Shown one piece after another: positions 1-7,464 of a DNA stretch of 64,000 nucleotides; the stretch's first letter is position 1, and every line of letters begins with the position of its first letter. The notes below the pieces were generated by a model. That model was not told where the DNA came from. It worked only from the letters and a program-made list of their open reading frames with translations, and searched no databases. Where the stretch lies: NCBI GenBank assembly GCA_020633515.1, contig JACKDM010000014.1:26509-90508 (forward strand), written 5' to 3'. Position numbers and translations under genes: made by a program. Source of the stretch: Myxococcales bacterium (GTDB taxonomy: Bacteria > Myxococcota > Bradymonadia > UBA7976 > UBA1532).

Positions 1-3
1 GAA

Positions 4-20
4 ACGCAAGACATTTGCGT
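4..20. repeat. short inverted repeat upstream of punA
   Basis: ACGCAA and TTGCGT flank a 5-nt spacer at the very left edge, about 60 nt before the purine nucleoside phosphorylase start. It could be an operator for that gene or the tail of an upstream transcript. The window edge removes the context needed to decide. Confidence 0.3.
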
Positions 21-78
21 CTGCGCGCGCCTCCGATGCAGGCTGTGCGCTGAACGCTGAACGGGAGCCACACGCGCG

Positions 79-930
79 ATGAGCTTCGATCCGTACGCCG
101 CCGCCGACGCGGCCGCCGCCCACCTGCGGGGCGTCTGTGAGCCGCCTTCGGTGGCGGTGGTGCTCGGCAGCGGCCTCGGCGCCCTCGCCGAGCGGTTGCA
201 CGATCCCATCGAGGTGCCCTACGGCGACATCCCGTCGTTTCCCCGGCCGGGGGTCAAGGGCCACGCCGGTCGCCTCGTCGTCGGTCGCCTCGGCGCCGAC
301 GGCGCCCGGATCGCGGCGCTCGCCGGGCGGGTGCATCTGTACGAGGGCCACGCCCCCGCGCGGGTGGTGCACCCGGTGCGCACGCTGTGGCGGTGGGGGG
401 TGCGCGCGGTCGTCTTCACCAACGCCGCCGGCGGCATCCGCCGCGATCTCGCGCCCGGCGACCTGATGCTCATCACCGATCACATCAACCTGACCGGCAA
501 GAACCCGCTCGAAGGCCCGGCCGATCTGCGCCTCGGGCCGCGCTTCCCCGACATGAGCGCCGCCTATGATCCCGCGCTCGGCGACGACCTGCGCGCGGCG
601 GCCAAGGCGCAGGGCGTGCCGCTGCGCGAGGGCGTCTATGTCGGCCTCGGCGGGCCGAGCTACGAGACGCCGGCCGAGATCCGCATGCTCGCGGTGCTCG
701 GCGGCGACGCGGTGGGCATGTCGACGGTGCACGAGGTGATCGCGGCGCGGCACCTCGGCCTGCGGGTCGCGGGGGTGTCGTGCATCACCAACCTCGCCGC
801 GGGGCTGTCGGCCGAGCCGCTCGACCACACCGAGGTCGAGGCGACCGCGGGCGCGTCGCGCGAGGCGTTCATCGCGCTGTTGTCGGACGGCCTCGGCCGC
901 ATCGCCGCCCGGGTGGAGACGCCGCGGTGA
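79..930 (+). CDS. punA: purine nucleoside phosphorylase (class I, trimeric type)
   Basis: Cytosolic purine salvage enzyme that splits inosine or guanosine with phosphate into the free base and ribose 1-phosphate. The 283-residue length is normal for the trimeric class. The phosphate-binding loop VLGSGLG is at residues 28-34, VHLYEGH at 85-91 and NAAGGI at 115-120. The base-binding segment GPSYETPAEIRML and the CITNLAAGL motif follow near residues 195 and 235. The ATG at 79 is preceded by GGGAG about 11 nt upstream. The next gene starts inside its stop codon (GTGA), so the two are translationally coupled, although the partner is a lipoprotein with no obvious link to purines. Family assignment is secure; the exact substrate preference is not visible. 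Confidence 0.95.
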   Translation: MSFDPYAAADAAAAHLRGVCEPPSVAVVLGSGLGALAERLHDPIEVPYGDIPSFPRPGVKGHAGRLVVGRLGADGARIAALAGRVHLYEGHAPARVVHPVRTLWRWGVRAVVFTNAAGGIRRDLAPGDLMLITDHINLTGKNPLEGPADLRLGPRFPDMSAAYDPALGDDLRAAAKAQGVPLREGVYVGLGGPSYETPAEIRMLAVLGGDAVGMSTVHEVIAARHLGLRVAGVSCITNLAAGLSAEPLDHTEVEATAGASREAFIALLSDGLGRIAARVETPR

Positions 931-2042
931 ACCGCGCCCTCGTGGCGGGCGCGCTCGTGGGGCTCGCCGGCTGCCAGCTCATCATCGGTGACATCGAGAT
1001 CCCCGCCGACGACCCGCGCGACCTCGCGGCGCTCGAAGGGGCGTGGCGGCTCTACGGCCTCGCCGACGGCGCCGCGCTCGACGCCCGGCTCGTCTTCGAC
1101 GACGCGGGCGGGATCGGCTACGGCGAGGGCGAGGTCGAGCCGCGCCAGCTCCGCCGCGACCCCGACACCACCACCCGCTACCGCGCGACCTTCGGCGACG
1201 GCCTCGGCGAGCTCGTCGGCCGCTTCGACGCCGCGAGCGGGATCGGCCTCTTCACCGCGCCCGAGGGCGCGCCGGTCTTCGCGATCGTGATCCGCGAGCC
1301 GGCGGCGGGCGCGCGCCTGCCCGGCGGCTGGTCGGCGACCGCCGGCGTCACCGGCGCGGGGCTGCTCGTCGGCGGCGTCTCGCTGCTCGATCCGGGGACG
1401 GCGGGCTACGTCGAGACGCGCTACCCGCTCGACGGCTCGGGGCCGATCGAGCGCATGGTCGCCGTCGACGAGGATCCGACCGATCCGACGCGGCGGGGGC
1501 TGGTGCCGCTCGACGGCATGGGCGGCGGCCGCTGGCTGACCCCGGCGCCGGGCGGCGGCTTCGCGGTGGGCGTGCAGCGGGTCGCGGCGCAGGGCGCGGC
1601 GGTGGTGGTGTGGGAGCCGGGCGAGGCGCTGCCGGCGACGTCGGTGGTCTGCTACGGGATCGCGCAGTGGGACGGCGAGACCGCGACGCGGGTGCGCGCC
1701 GGGCGCTTCGGCGACGAGGTGCGCTGGGAGGACGGGCGCGCCGGGAGCGCGGTCGCGGCGAGCGGCGGCTACCGGCTCGACGCGGCGTACGGCTTCTTCG
1801 AGGGCATCGGGACGCTGGTGCTGCCCGACGCCGAAGGCCGGGTGTTCGCGGTGCTGCCGGTCGAGCCGGGGCCCGACCCGCGGGTGGCGCTCGCCGCGCA
1901 CTGGGGCTTCGGGCTCTGCCTGCGCGGCGAGGCGGCGGCGGTCGTCGACGCCGGGGTGGGCGAGGCCGGGGTGGGTGACGCGGCGGTCGACGCGGCGGTC
2001 GATGGCGGGTGGACGGGCGACGCGGGGCGCGACGCCGACTGA
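927..2042 (+). CDS. secreted lipoprotein of unknown function
   Basis: 371 residues. The GTG start at 927 overlaps the punA stop by four bases and has GGTGGAG about 9 nt upstream. The N-terminus has a short hydrophobic stretch ending in the lipobox VGLAGC, so it should be a lipid-anchored envelope protein. The body reads as a beta-rich globular domain with no family I recognise. The last 30 residues are a low-complexity tail of Ala, Val, Gly and Asp (AAVDAAVDGG-like), typical of myxobacterial lipoproteins although usually placed at the N-terminal side. Function unknown. Confidence 0.8.
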   Translation: MNRALVAGALVGLAGCQLIIGDIEIPADDPRDLAALEGAWRLYGLADGAALDARLVFDDAGGIGYGEGEVEPRQLRRDPDTTTRYRATFGDGLGELVGRFDAASGIGLFTAPEGAPVFAIVIREPAAGARLPGGWSATAGVTGAGLLVGGVSLLDPGTAGYVETRYPLDGSGPIERMVAVDEDPTDPTRRGLVPLDGMGGGRWLTPAPGGGFAVGVQRVAAQGAAVVVWEPGEALPATSVVCYGIAQWDGETATRVRAGRFGDEVRWEDGRAGSAVAASGGYRLDAAYGFFEGIGTLVLPDAEGRVFAVLPVEPGPDPRVALAAHWGFGLCLRGEAAAVVDAGVGEAGVGDAAVDAAVDGGWTGDAGRDAD

Positions 2043-2048
2043 CCCGGC

Positions 2049-2675
2049 TCAGGCGAGCGCGGCCTCGATGCGCGCGGTGACCTCGTCGGGCGAGCCCACC
2101 CCGTCGACGCGGCGCAAGAGCCCCTTGCCGGCGTAGAACGGGATGATGGGCGAGGTCTCGTTCTCGTATTTCTCCAGCCGCGTCCGGCACGCCTCTTCGG
2201 TGTCGTCCTTGCGCTGCACGAGCCGGCCTTCGACCTCGGCCGGGGGCGGGTCGAACTTCAGGTGGTAGATCCGCTGCGTCTCGGGGTCGGTGCGGCGGCC
2301 GGTGATGCGCTCGACGATCAGCGTGTCGGGGACCTCGATGAGCACCACCGCGTCGAGCTCGACCCCCGCCGCCGCGAGCGCCGCGTCGAGTGCCTCGGCC
2401 TGCGGGCGGGTGCGGGGGAAGCCGTCGAGCATGAAGCCCTTCTCGGCGTCGGCCTCGCCGATGCGCTCGATCGCCATCCCGATGACGACCTCGTCGGGCA
2501 CGAGCCCCCCCGACTTCATGTAGCCATCGGCCTGCTGCCCGAGGGGCGTGCCCGCCTTGACCGCCGCGCGCAGCATCTCGCCCGTCGAGATGTGCGGGAT
2601 GCCGTAGCGATCGACGAGCCGGGCGGCTTGCGTGCCCTTTCCGGCGCCGGGCGGACCAATGAGGATCATGCGCAT
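2049..2675 (-). CDS. adk: adenylate kinase
   Basis: Interconverts ATP + AMP and 2 ADP in the cytosol. 208 residues, close to the usual 214. The P-loop GPPGAGKGT is at residues 7-15, followed by the AMP-binding helix (STGEMLRAA), the GFPRTRPQA segment and a LID starting at ITGRRTDPET. The LID lacks the four Cys of zinc-binding adenylate kinases. I chose the ATG at 2675: the frame is open further upstream, but MRMILIGPPG is the normal family N-terminus, and an AGGT ribosome-binding site sits about 8 nt upstream. It converges with the preceding lipoprotein gene, with 6 nt between their ends. Confidence 0.96.
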   Translation of the reverse strand: MRMILIGPPGAGKGTQAARLVDRYGIPHISTGEMLRAAVKAGTPLGQQADGYMKSGGLVPDEVVIGMAIERIGEADAEKGFMLDGFPRTRPQAEALDAALAAAGVELDAVVLIEVPDTLIVERITGRRTDPETQRIYHLKFDPPPAEVEGRLVQRKDDTEEACRTRLEKYENETSPIIPFYAGKGLLRRVDGVGSPDEVTARIEAALA

Positions 2676-2968
2676 GGGTGACCTGCTTTGCGTTCTCTGG
2701 AGGATCGCCGGGCCGGGATCGCACCGACGCCGCGCGCTCGGGTCGCGCCACTCTGCGGGCAAAGCCGGGGCACGTCAAGCGGGTGACCGCCGGGTGAATC
2801 GCCGTTCAGCGCGGCCCGCGCGGCGGCGACGGGTGATGTCTGCTGACCATTTTGCCCGCGGTCGCACCTGATGTTTCGGGCGATTCGGATCGCACCTTGA
2901 CACCATCGGACGCCTGCCCTCATCATTCACCATGCGTGGGGAATAGTTTTCGGAGGCGCCGAAACCAG
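2676..2968. other. divergent intergenic region, adk / secreted-protein operon
   Basis: 293 bases between two divergent genes. It holds a sigma-70-like promoter for the plus-strand operon (listed separately) and presumably the adk promoter, which I cannot place. No ORF here looks coding. Confidence 0.6.
2897..2926 (+). promoter_or_regulatory. sigma-70-like promoter
   Basis: A perfect -35 TTGACA (2897-2902) and a -10-like CATCAT (2921-2926) lie 18 nt apart, about 40 nt before the ATG at 2969. Assigned by eye to the secreted protein / metalloprotease / lipoprotein operon. Confidence 0.5.
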
Positions 2969-3745
2969 ATGGACCGCGCGACCGCCCTATCGTGGGTCAG
3001 CATGGCCGCGATGGCCCTGATCGCCACGCCGGCGGGGGCCTCGCGCACGTTGCCCACCGATCTCGACGGCCTCGTCGCCACCTCGGCGATGATCGTCGAG
3101 GGCCAGGTCGAGGCGGTCGACATCGCCGCCGGCCAGACCGAGCCCCGCACCCGCGTCACCCTCCGCGTCGATCGCCTCTTCGCTGGCGTCTCTCCCGGAT
3201 CCCGCATCGAGTTCGACCTGCCGATGGGGCTGATGCCCGACGGCACGGTGCTCGACATCGCCGAGGCGCCCCGCTTCGCGGCGGGCGAGCGCTACCTCGT
3301 CTTCTACAAGCGCGGGCAGTGGAACATCACCCCGGTCGCCGGCTTCGGCCGCGGGCTCTACCGCGCGGTGCAGCTCGGCTCGGAGACGGTCTTCGCCTCG
3401 GTCAACGGCCACTGCGTCGCCGGCGTCGCCGCCGAGGGCTTCGCGCTCGGCCCCCGCGTCGCCCGCCCGGTCGGCCCGCCCGAGCTCGGCGAGGCCGCCG
3501 GCATCACGCCGGTCTCGACCGCAGGCCACGCCGCCTGCCTCCCCGCCGACGAGGTCCGCGCCCGCCTCGCCGGCTACCTCGGCGCCCACGCGATCGAGGG
3601 CGCGCCCGAGTGGCACCGCGGCCCGGCGCGCAACATCCTGCGCACGCTGTTGATGCCCGCGGTGAAGCCCGTCGACACCGCCGCCGCCCTCGCGCCGGTG
3701 TGCAGCGGTGATGGCCCCGGCTGCGCGCCCGGGGTGCAGCCGTGA
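2969..3745 (+). CDS. secreted protein upstream of a matrixin-like protease
   Basis: 258 residues. The ATG at 2969 has GGAGG 12 nt upstream. An N-terminal signal peptide (hydrophobic residues about 6-24, ending in PAGAS) points to export. The mature part has the pattern of a small beta-domain: 'a.viveGqVeav' then 'TRVTLRVDRLFAG', then a 'aprfaaGErYLVFYkrg' segment. I associate this layout with uncharacterised exported proteins found next to matrixin-type proteases in deltaproteobacteria and myxobacteria. It is first in a three-gene operon with 4-nt overlaps, so it probably works with the protease. No catalytic motif is visible. Confidence 0.75.
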   Translation: MDRATALSWVSMAAMALIATPAGASRTLPTDLDGLVATSAMIVEGQVEAVDIAAGQTEPRTRVTLRVDRLFAGVSPGSRIEFDLPMGLMPDGTVLDIAEAPRFAAGERYLVFYKRGQWNITPVAGFGRGLYRAVQLGSETVFASVNGHCVAGVAAEGFALGPRVARPVGPPELGEAAGITPVSTAGHAACLPADEVRARLAGYLGAHAIEGAPEWHRGPARNILRTLLMPAVKPVDTAAALAPVCSGDGPGCAPGVQP

Positions 3746-4806
3746 GGCGCGCATCCCTGACGCCGATCGCGCTGGGGATGCTCCTGCCCTCGGTGGGCAA
3801 CGCCTACCACTACACGACCTGCAACGACCACGCTTACCGCTGGGCGGGCGGCTCGGCCGACATCGCGCTGATGACCTGCTCGGCGCCGGTCGGCAGCGAG
3901 AAGGCCGACGATCTGATCTATAGCGTCGAAGAGTGGAACGCCGTGCAGGCGATGGGCGACGTCTTCGACTGGTCGTGGGGCAACAACGCCTGCGCGGTGC
4001 GCACCGGCAACGGGCGCAGCGAGGTCGGCTTCGTCACCCGCGAGGCGATCGACGGCGCGCTCGGGCTGACGTTGCGGCGGTATTCGGGCGGCTGCTGGGC
4101 GTGGAGCCGGCAGATCGACATCATCGAGGCCGATGTCTTCATCAACGGCGACGCCAACCTCGAGGGCGGCAACCCCGAGGAGTGCAACCAGAAGCGCCTC
4201 GGTCAGCGCACGACGATCATGCACGAGCTCGGGCACGCGCTCGGGCTCAACCACGACGACGAGCACATGGCGCTCATGATGAGCACCGACGGCGAGGGCA
4301 AGTACTGCGGCAACCGCATGATCGAGCCGCACCCCGACGACGCGACCGGCGGGCGGCGGCTGTACGGGCAGGCGGGCGAGAGCCGCGATCTGGCGGCGAG
4401 CGAGTTCAAGGTCGTCGCGGCCGATCGGGTCGCGCTCAACTCGCAGCCCAACAACACCGAGACGCTCTGCCCCGGTGGCCGCCACACCGTCGACTGGTCG
4501 GTCGCCAACCTCGGCACCGTCGACGAGACCTACAACGTGCGGTGGTACCTCTCCGAGAACCGCCGCATCACCGATCTCGACCATGCGATCGCGACCAACA
4601 TGGGCGCCGTGCAGAACGCCGGTCACTTCAGCACCTGGCGGCGGCAGCTCACCATCCCCGAAGACGTCCCGCCCGGGCTGTACTACCTCGGTCACATCGT
4701 CGACTACGACGAGCGGATCTGGGAGCGCCGGGGCGACAACAACTACACCTACATGGCGACGCGGATCCGGGTCCTCGACGCCACCGACCCGAGGTGCCTG
4801 CGATGA
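3742..4806 (+). CDS. secreted matrixin-like zinc metalloprotease with C-terminal CARDB-like domain
   Basis: 354 residues; GTG start in a 4-nt overlap with the upstream gene. After a signal peptide, the metzincin zinc site HELGHALGLNH places H161, E162, H165 and H171 in the classic HExxHxxGxxH arrangement, followed by MALMMST as the likely Met-turn. The Cys-rich N-terminal half resembles matrixin (M10A/M57-like) catalytic domains. Residues about 230-350 form a CARDB-like beta-sandwich ('VDWSVANLGTVDETYNV'), usually a cell-adhesion or substrate-binding module. It presumably cleaves extracellular or cell-surface protein, which fits a predatory or saprophytic lifestyle; the target is unknown. Confidence 0.85.
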   Translation: MRRASLTPIALGMLLPSVGNAYHYTTCNDHAYRWAGGSADIALMTCSAPVGSEKADDLIYSVEEWNAVQAMGDVFDWSWGNNACAVRTGNGRSEVGFVTREAIDGALGLTLRRYSGGCWAWSRQIDIIEADVFINGDANLEGGNPEECNQKRLGQRTTIMHELGHALGLNHDDEHMALMMSTDGEGKYCGNRMIEPHPDDATGGRRLYGQAGESRDLAASEFKVVAADRVALNSQPNNTETLCPGGRHTVDWSVANLGTVDETYNVRWYLSENRRITDLDHAIATNMGAVQNAGHFSTWRRQLTIPEDVPPGLYYLGHIVDYDERIWERRGDNNYTYMATRIRVLDATDPRCLR

Positions 4807-5471
4807 GACTCGACATATCGTTCATCGCCGTGGCCTGCGTCGTCGCCCTCAGCGGCTGCGCGGCCGAAGACGAGATCACCGCCGATGGCACCGAGCGGGG
4901 CACGCGAGCAGATCCACTCACCCTCACCCTCGAAGGCTACGGTGAGTTCAGCGGGCAGGCCGAGTACGACGTCAGCGAGCCCTCGGGCGAAGAGACCCCC
5001 GAGCCCGAGCTGCGGCTGAGCGCGGCGCGCTTCGACAGCGGCGAGGCGGTGACGCTGACCCTCGGCCAACCCGACCTCGGCGCGCTCAAGGCGCTGTATG
5101 TCTTCCCGAGCAGCTCGTTGCAGAACGCCTTCCAGGTGACGCTCGACGGGCAGGTCTACGAGGGGCAGGTCGGCGAGGTGAAGCTCGACGCCGACGGCGG
5201 GCACTGGATCGGCGAGTTCGCGCTGACCTCGCTGCCCCGCGACGACGACAAGGGCGAGCTCGGCACCGACAGCGTGATGCTGCGCGGCTCGTTCCGCTTC
5301 GACCGGCTCGACGTCAACTGCCACCGCCTCGTCGAAGACAAGGGCGGCAGCGCCTCGTCGCCCGGCCAGTCCGGCGCCGGCGACGCCTCGCCGGTGTGGA
5401 CCCCCGACGTGCTCGGCGAGTCGGCGTTCTGCCGGCAGATGAAGTCCGAGCTGAGCGCCCCGGGCGGCTGA
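4803..5471 (+). CDS. lipoprotein, third gene of the metalloprotease operon
   Basis: 222 residues. The ATG at 4803 overlaps the protease stop (ATGA). The N-terminus is a lipoprotein signal with lipobox VALSGC. The rest is acidic and beta-rich, with two Cys near the C-terminus (DVNCHR, AFCRQ) and no family I recognise. Coupling to the protease suggests an envelope partner or inhibitor, but that is inference. Transcription ends before the palindromic element at 5485. Confidence 0.75.
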   Translation: MRLDISFIAVACVVALSGCAAEDEITADGTERGTRADPLTLTLEGYGEFSGQAEYDVSEPSGEETPEPELRLSAARFDSGEAVTLTLGQPDLGALKALYVFPSSSLQNAFQVTLDGQVYEGQVGEVKLDADGGHWIGEFALTSLPRDDDKGELGTDSVMLRGSFRFDRLDVNCHRLVEDKGGSASSPGQSGAGDASPVWTPDVLGESAFCRQMKSELSAPGG

Positions 5472-5484
5472 GGCAGCGGAAGGC

Positions 5485-5634
5485 AATCAGTCGGTCACCG
5501 AGGGCGTGGGCTCGCCTGCCGAGGGCGTGCGCGCCCACAGGCCGCGACGCAGTCGCACCGGGGTACGGCGAGGAGCGGCCGCGGACGGAAGCCGCCCTCG
5601 GCTGGCGAGACCGCGTCCGAATGACCGACTGATT
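5485..5634. repeat. 150-bp imperfect palindrome (MITE-like)
   Basis: Perfect 13-bp terminal inverted repeats lie at 5485-5497 (AATCAGTCGGTCA) and 5622-5634. Inside them is a second arm pair, 5511-5527 against 5593-5609, matching 16 of 17 bases. The element fills the gap between two converging genes. It could be a non-autonomous transposable element, a REP-type palindrome or a bidirectional transcription stop. No clear target-site duplication flanks it. Confidence 0.6.
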
Positions 5635-5701
5635 GACTGACGATGCCTGAGCTGCCACCTCCGACCCGCCTGCCATCCGGGCTGTCAGCAACCCATCCTC
5701 G

Positions 5702-7297
5702 TCAGAAGATCAGCGGGCTCTTGGGCGCGCCAGCGTCCGGGGCCGGCGGCGGTCGCCGCGCCGGGCGGGCGGCGGCTCGGGCTCGGCGATCGACGAACCG
5801 CGCCGCGGGCGCGGCGGATCGCACGCGCGCGCGCGCGGCCGGCGGCAGGCTCGGCCGGGCCGGCGCGCGGGCGGCGTCTCGGGGCGCAGCGTCGGCGATC
5901 CGCGCCGCGTCGACCGCCGCGTCAGGCGCCTCCGCCGCGATCGCCGCGACCGCCGCGTCCGCGGCTCGCCGCCGCGCGCCCAGGTCCTCGATCGGCGCCG
6001 CCCGCGCGTCGAGGTGCACCATCACCGGATCGTGCACCCCCGTCGCCAGGATCCGCGTCGCCGGCACGAACCCCGGCTTCTCGAGCCGCACCGTCAGCGC
6101 CTGCATGCACGGCCGCTCGACCGTCCACGGCGTCAGCCCCACCTCGTCGCCGTCGATCCGGATCGTCGCCCCCGGCGGCTCGGTCTGCACCCGATGCTGA
6201 CACAGCGCCGCCGCCCCGCCCTCGACCGCCGGCCGCGTCCACCACCACGCCGCGCCCGCGCCCACGAGCGCGAGCGCCGCGAGCCCGCTCGCCCACGCCC
6301 CGACGCGCCGCGAGCCGTGCGCCTTGAGGTCGAGCCGCTCGCCGTTCACCGGGAACGACAGCGACGCGGTCGGCTCGGCGACCGCCTGCCGCAGCTCGCC
6401 GGTGATCAAGGGCGCAGGCCCCGTCGACTCGCCGAAGCGGGCGAGCACGTCGAGCACCGCGCCCGCGTCGGGGTAGCGATCGTCCGGGCGCTTCTGCAGC
6501 AGCTTGGCGATGACGCCCCACAGCCCCTCGCTCACCCCCGGGAGCCGCGCTGGCGGCTGGTTGACGTGCAGCCAGCCGATGCGGAACTCGTCGGGCATCT
6601 CGGCGATCGAGGGCGGCACCTTCGTGCGGACGTGGAAGGGCGGCGCGCCGGAGAGCATCTCGTAGAGCACGAGCCCCACCGCGTACAGATCGGTGCGCGC
6701 GTCGGCCGGGCGCTTTCGGAACTGCTCGGGCGCCATGTACTTGGGCGTCCCGATGAGCATGCTCTTGCCGGTGAGGTCGCCGTCTTCGGTGGGGGCGGTC
6801 TCCTTGGCGATGCCGAAGTCGAGCACGCGCGCGACCTCGTCGCCGGCGCGGGTGCGGGAGACGAAGATGTTGGCGGGCTTCAGGTCGCGGTGCACGACGC
6901 CGACCTCGTGCGCCTCGGTGAGCCCGGCGAGGACGCCCCGCGCGAGGGTGAGCGCGCGTGCGGGCGGCATCGGGCCGCCGGTGCGCAGCAGGGTCTGGAG
7001 GGTGTGCCCTTCGAGCAGCTCCATCACGATGAAGCGCCGCCCGTCGTCGAGCTGGCCGGTGTCGAGGACCTGCACGACGTGGCGGCTGCGGAGCCGGGCG
7101 ATGATGTTGAGCTCGCGCTCGAAGCGCCGCCCCTCCTCGGGGTCGCGCGAGGTGCCGAGCAAGAGCTTGATGGCGCACGGCCGGTTGGCGAGGCGGGTGT
7201 CCTCGGCGCGGTAGACGATGCCCATGCCACCGCGGCCGACGATGTCGGTCAACCGATAGCGTGCACCGATGAGGGTGCCGATCAAGGCGTCGGTCAT
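5702..7297 (-). CDS. membrane Ser/Thr protein kinase with PEGA domain
   Basis: 531 residues, Pkn2-type kinase. The catalytic domain (about 12-290) has the Gly loop GRGGMG at 21-26, K44, HRDLKPAN with catalytic D138, DFG at 160-162 and GTPKYMAPEQ, so it should be active. One transmembrane segment (about 334-353) is followed by an extracytoplasmic PEGA domain (about 370-415: TEPPGATIRIDG) and a basic, Ala/Arg-rich tail. A membrane kinase with an external sensor-like PEGA domain is a standard myxobacterial signalling design. The ATG at 7297 is the natural start. The divergent neighbour is the MopE-repeat lipoprotein, so co-regulation is possible; no substrate is indicated. Confidence 0.92.
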   Translation of the reverse strand: MTDALIGTLIGARYRLTDIVGRGGMGIVYRAEDTRLANRPCAIKLLLGTSRDPEEGRRFERELNIIARLRSRHVVQVLDTGQLDDGRRFIVMELLEGHTLQTLLRTGGPMPPARALTLARGVLAGLTEAHEVGVVHRDLKPANIFVSRTRAGDEVARVLDFGIAKETAPTEDGDLTGKSMLIGTPKYMAPEQFRKRPADARTDLYAVGLVLYEMLSGAPPFHVRTKVPPSIAEMPDEFRIGWLHVNQPPARLPGVSEGLWGVIAKLLQKRPDDRYPDAGAVLDVLARFGESTGPAPLITGELRQAVAEPTASLSFPVNGERLDLKAHGSRRVGAWASGLAALALVGAGAAWWWTRPAVEGGAAALCQHRVQTEPPGATIRIDGDEVGLTPWTVERPCMQALTVRLEKPGFVPATRILATGVHDPVMVHLDARAAPIEDLGARRRAADAAVAAIAAEAPDAAVDAARIADAAPRDAARAPARPSLPPAARARVRSAAPAARFVDRRARAAARPARRPPPAPDAGAPKSPLIF

Positions 7298-7464
7298 GAG
7301 CGTCTTTCGGCCGCGAGTCAGCAGAGGATAGCGGCTCGCCCGGATGGGGTCACGTTCCGTCTCCGATGGGCTCGGCGCGCGTCGCGCGGCTTTATTTGGA
7401 CCCGGCCCGCAGGCAAACTGACGGCGATGGTACGATGCTCGGTGACGCGGCCAGGGATGATGAC

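Noticed and set aside
660..1901. 413-codon minus-strand frame opposite punA and the lipoprotein
   Set aside because: Arg/Ala/Gly-rich shadow of GC-biased genes without start signals or motifs.
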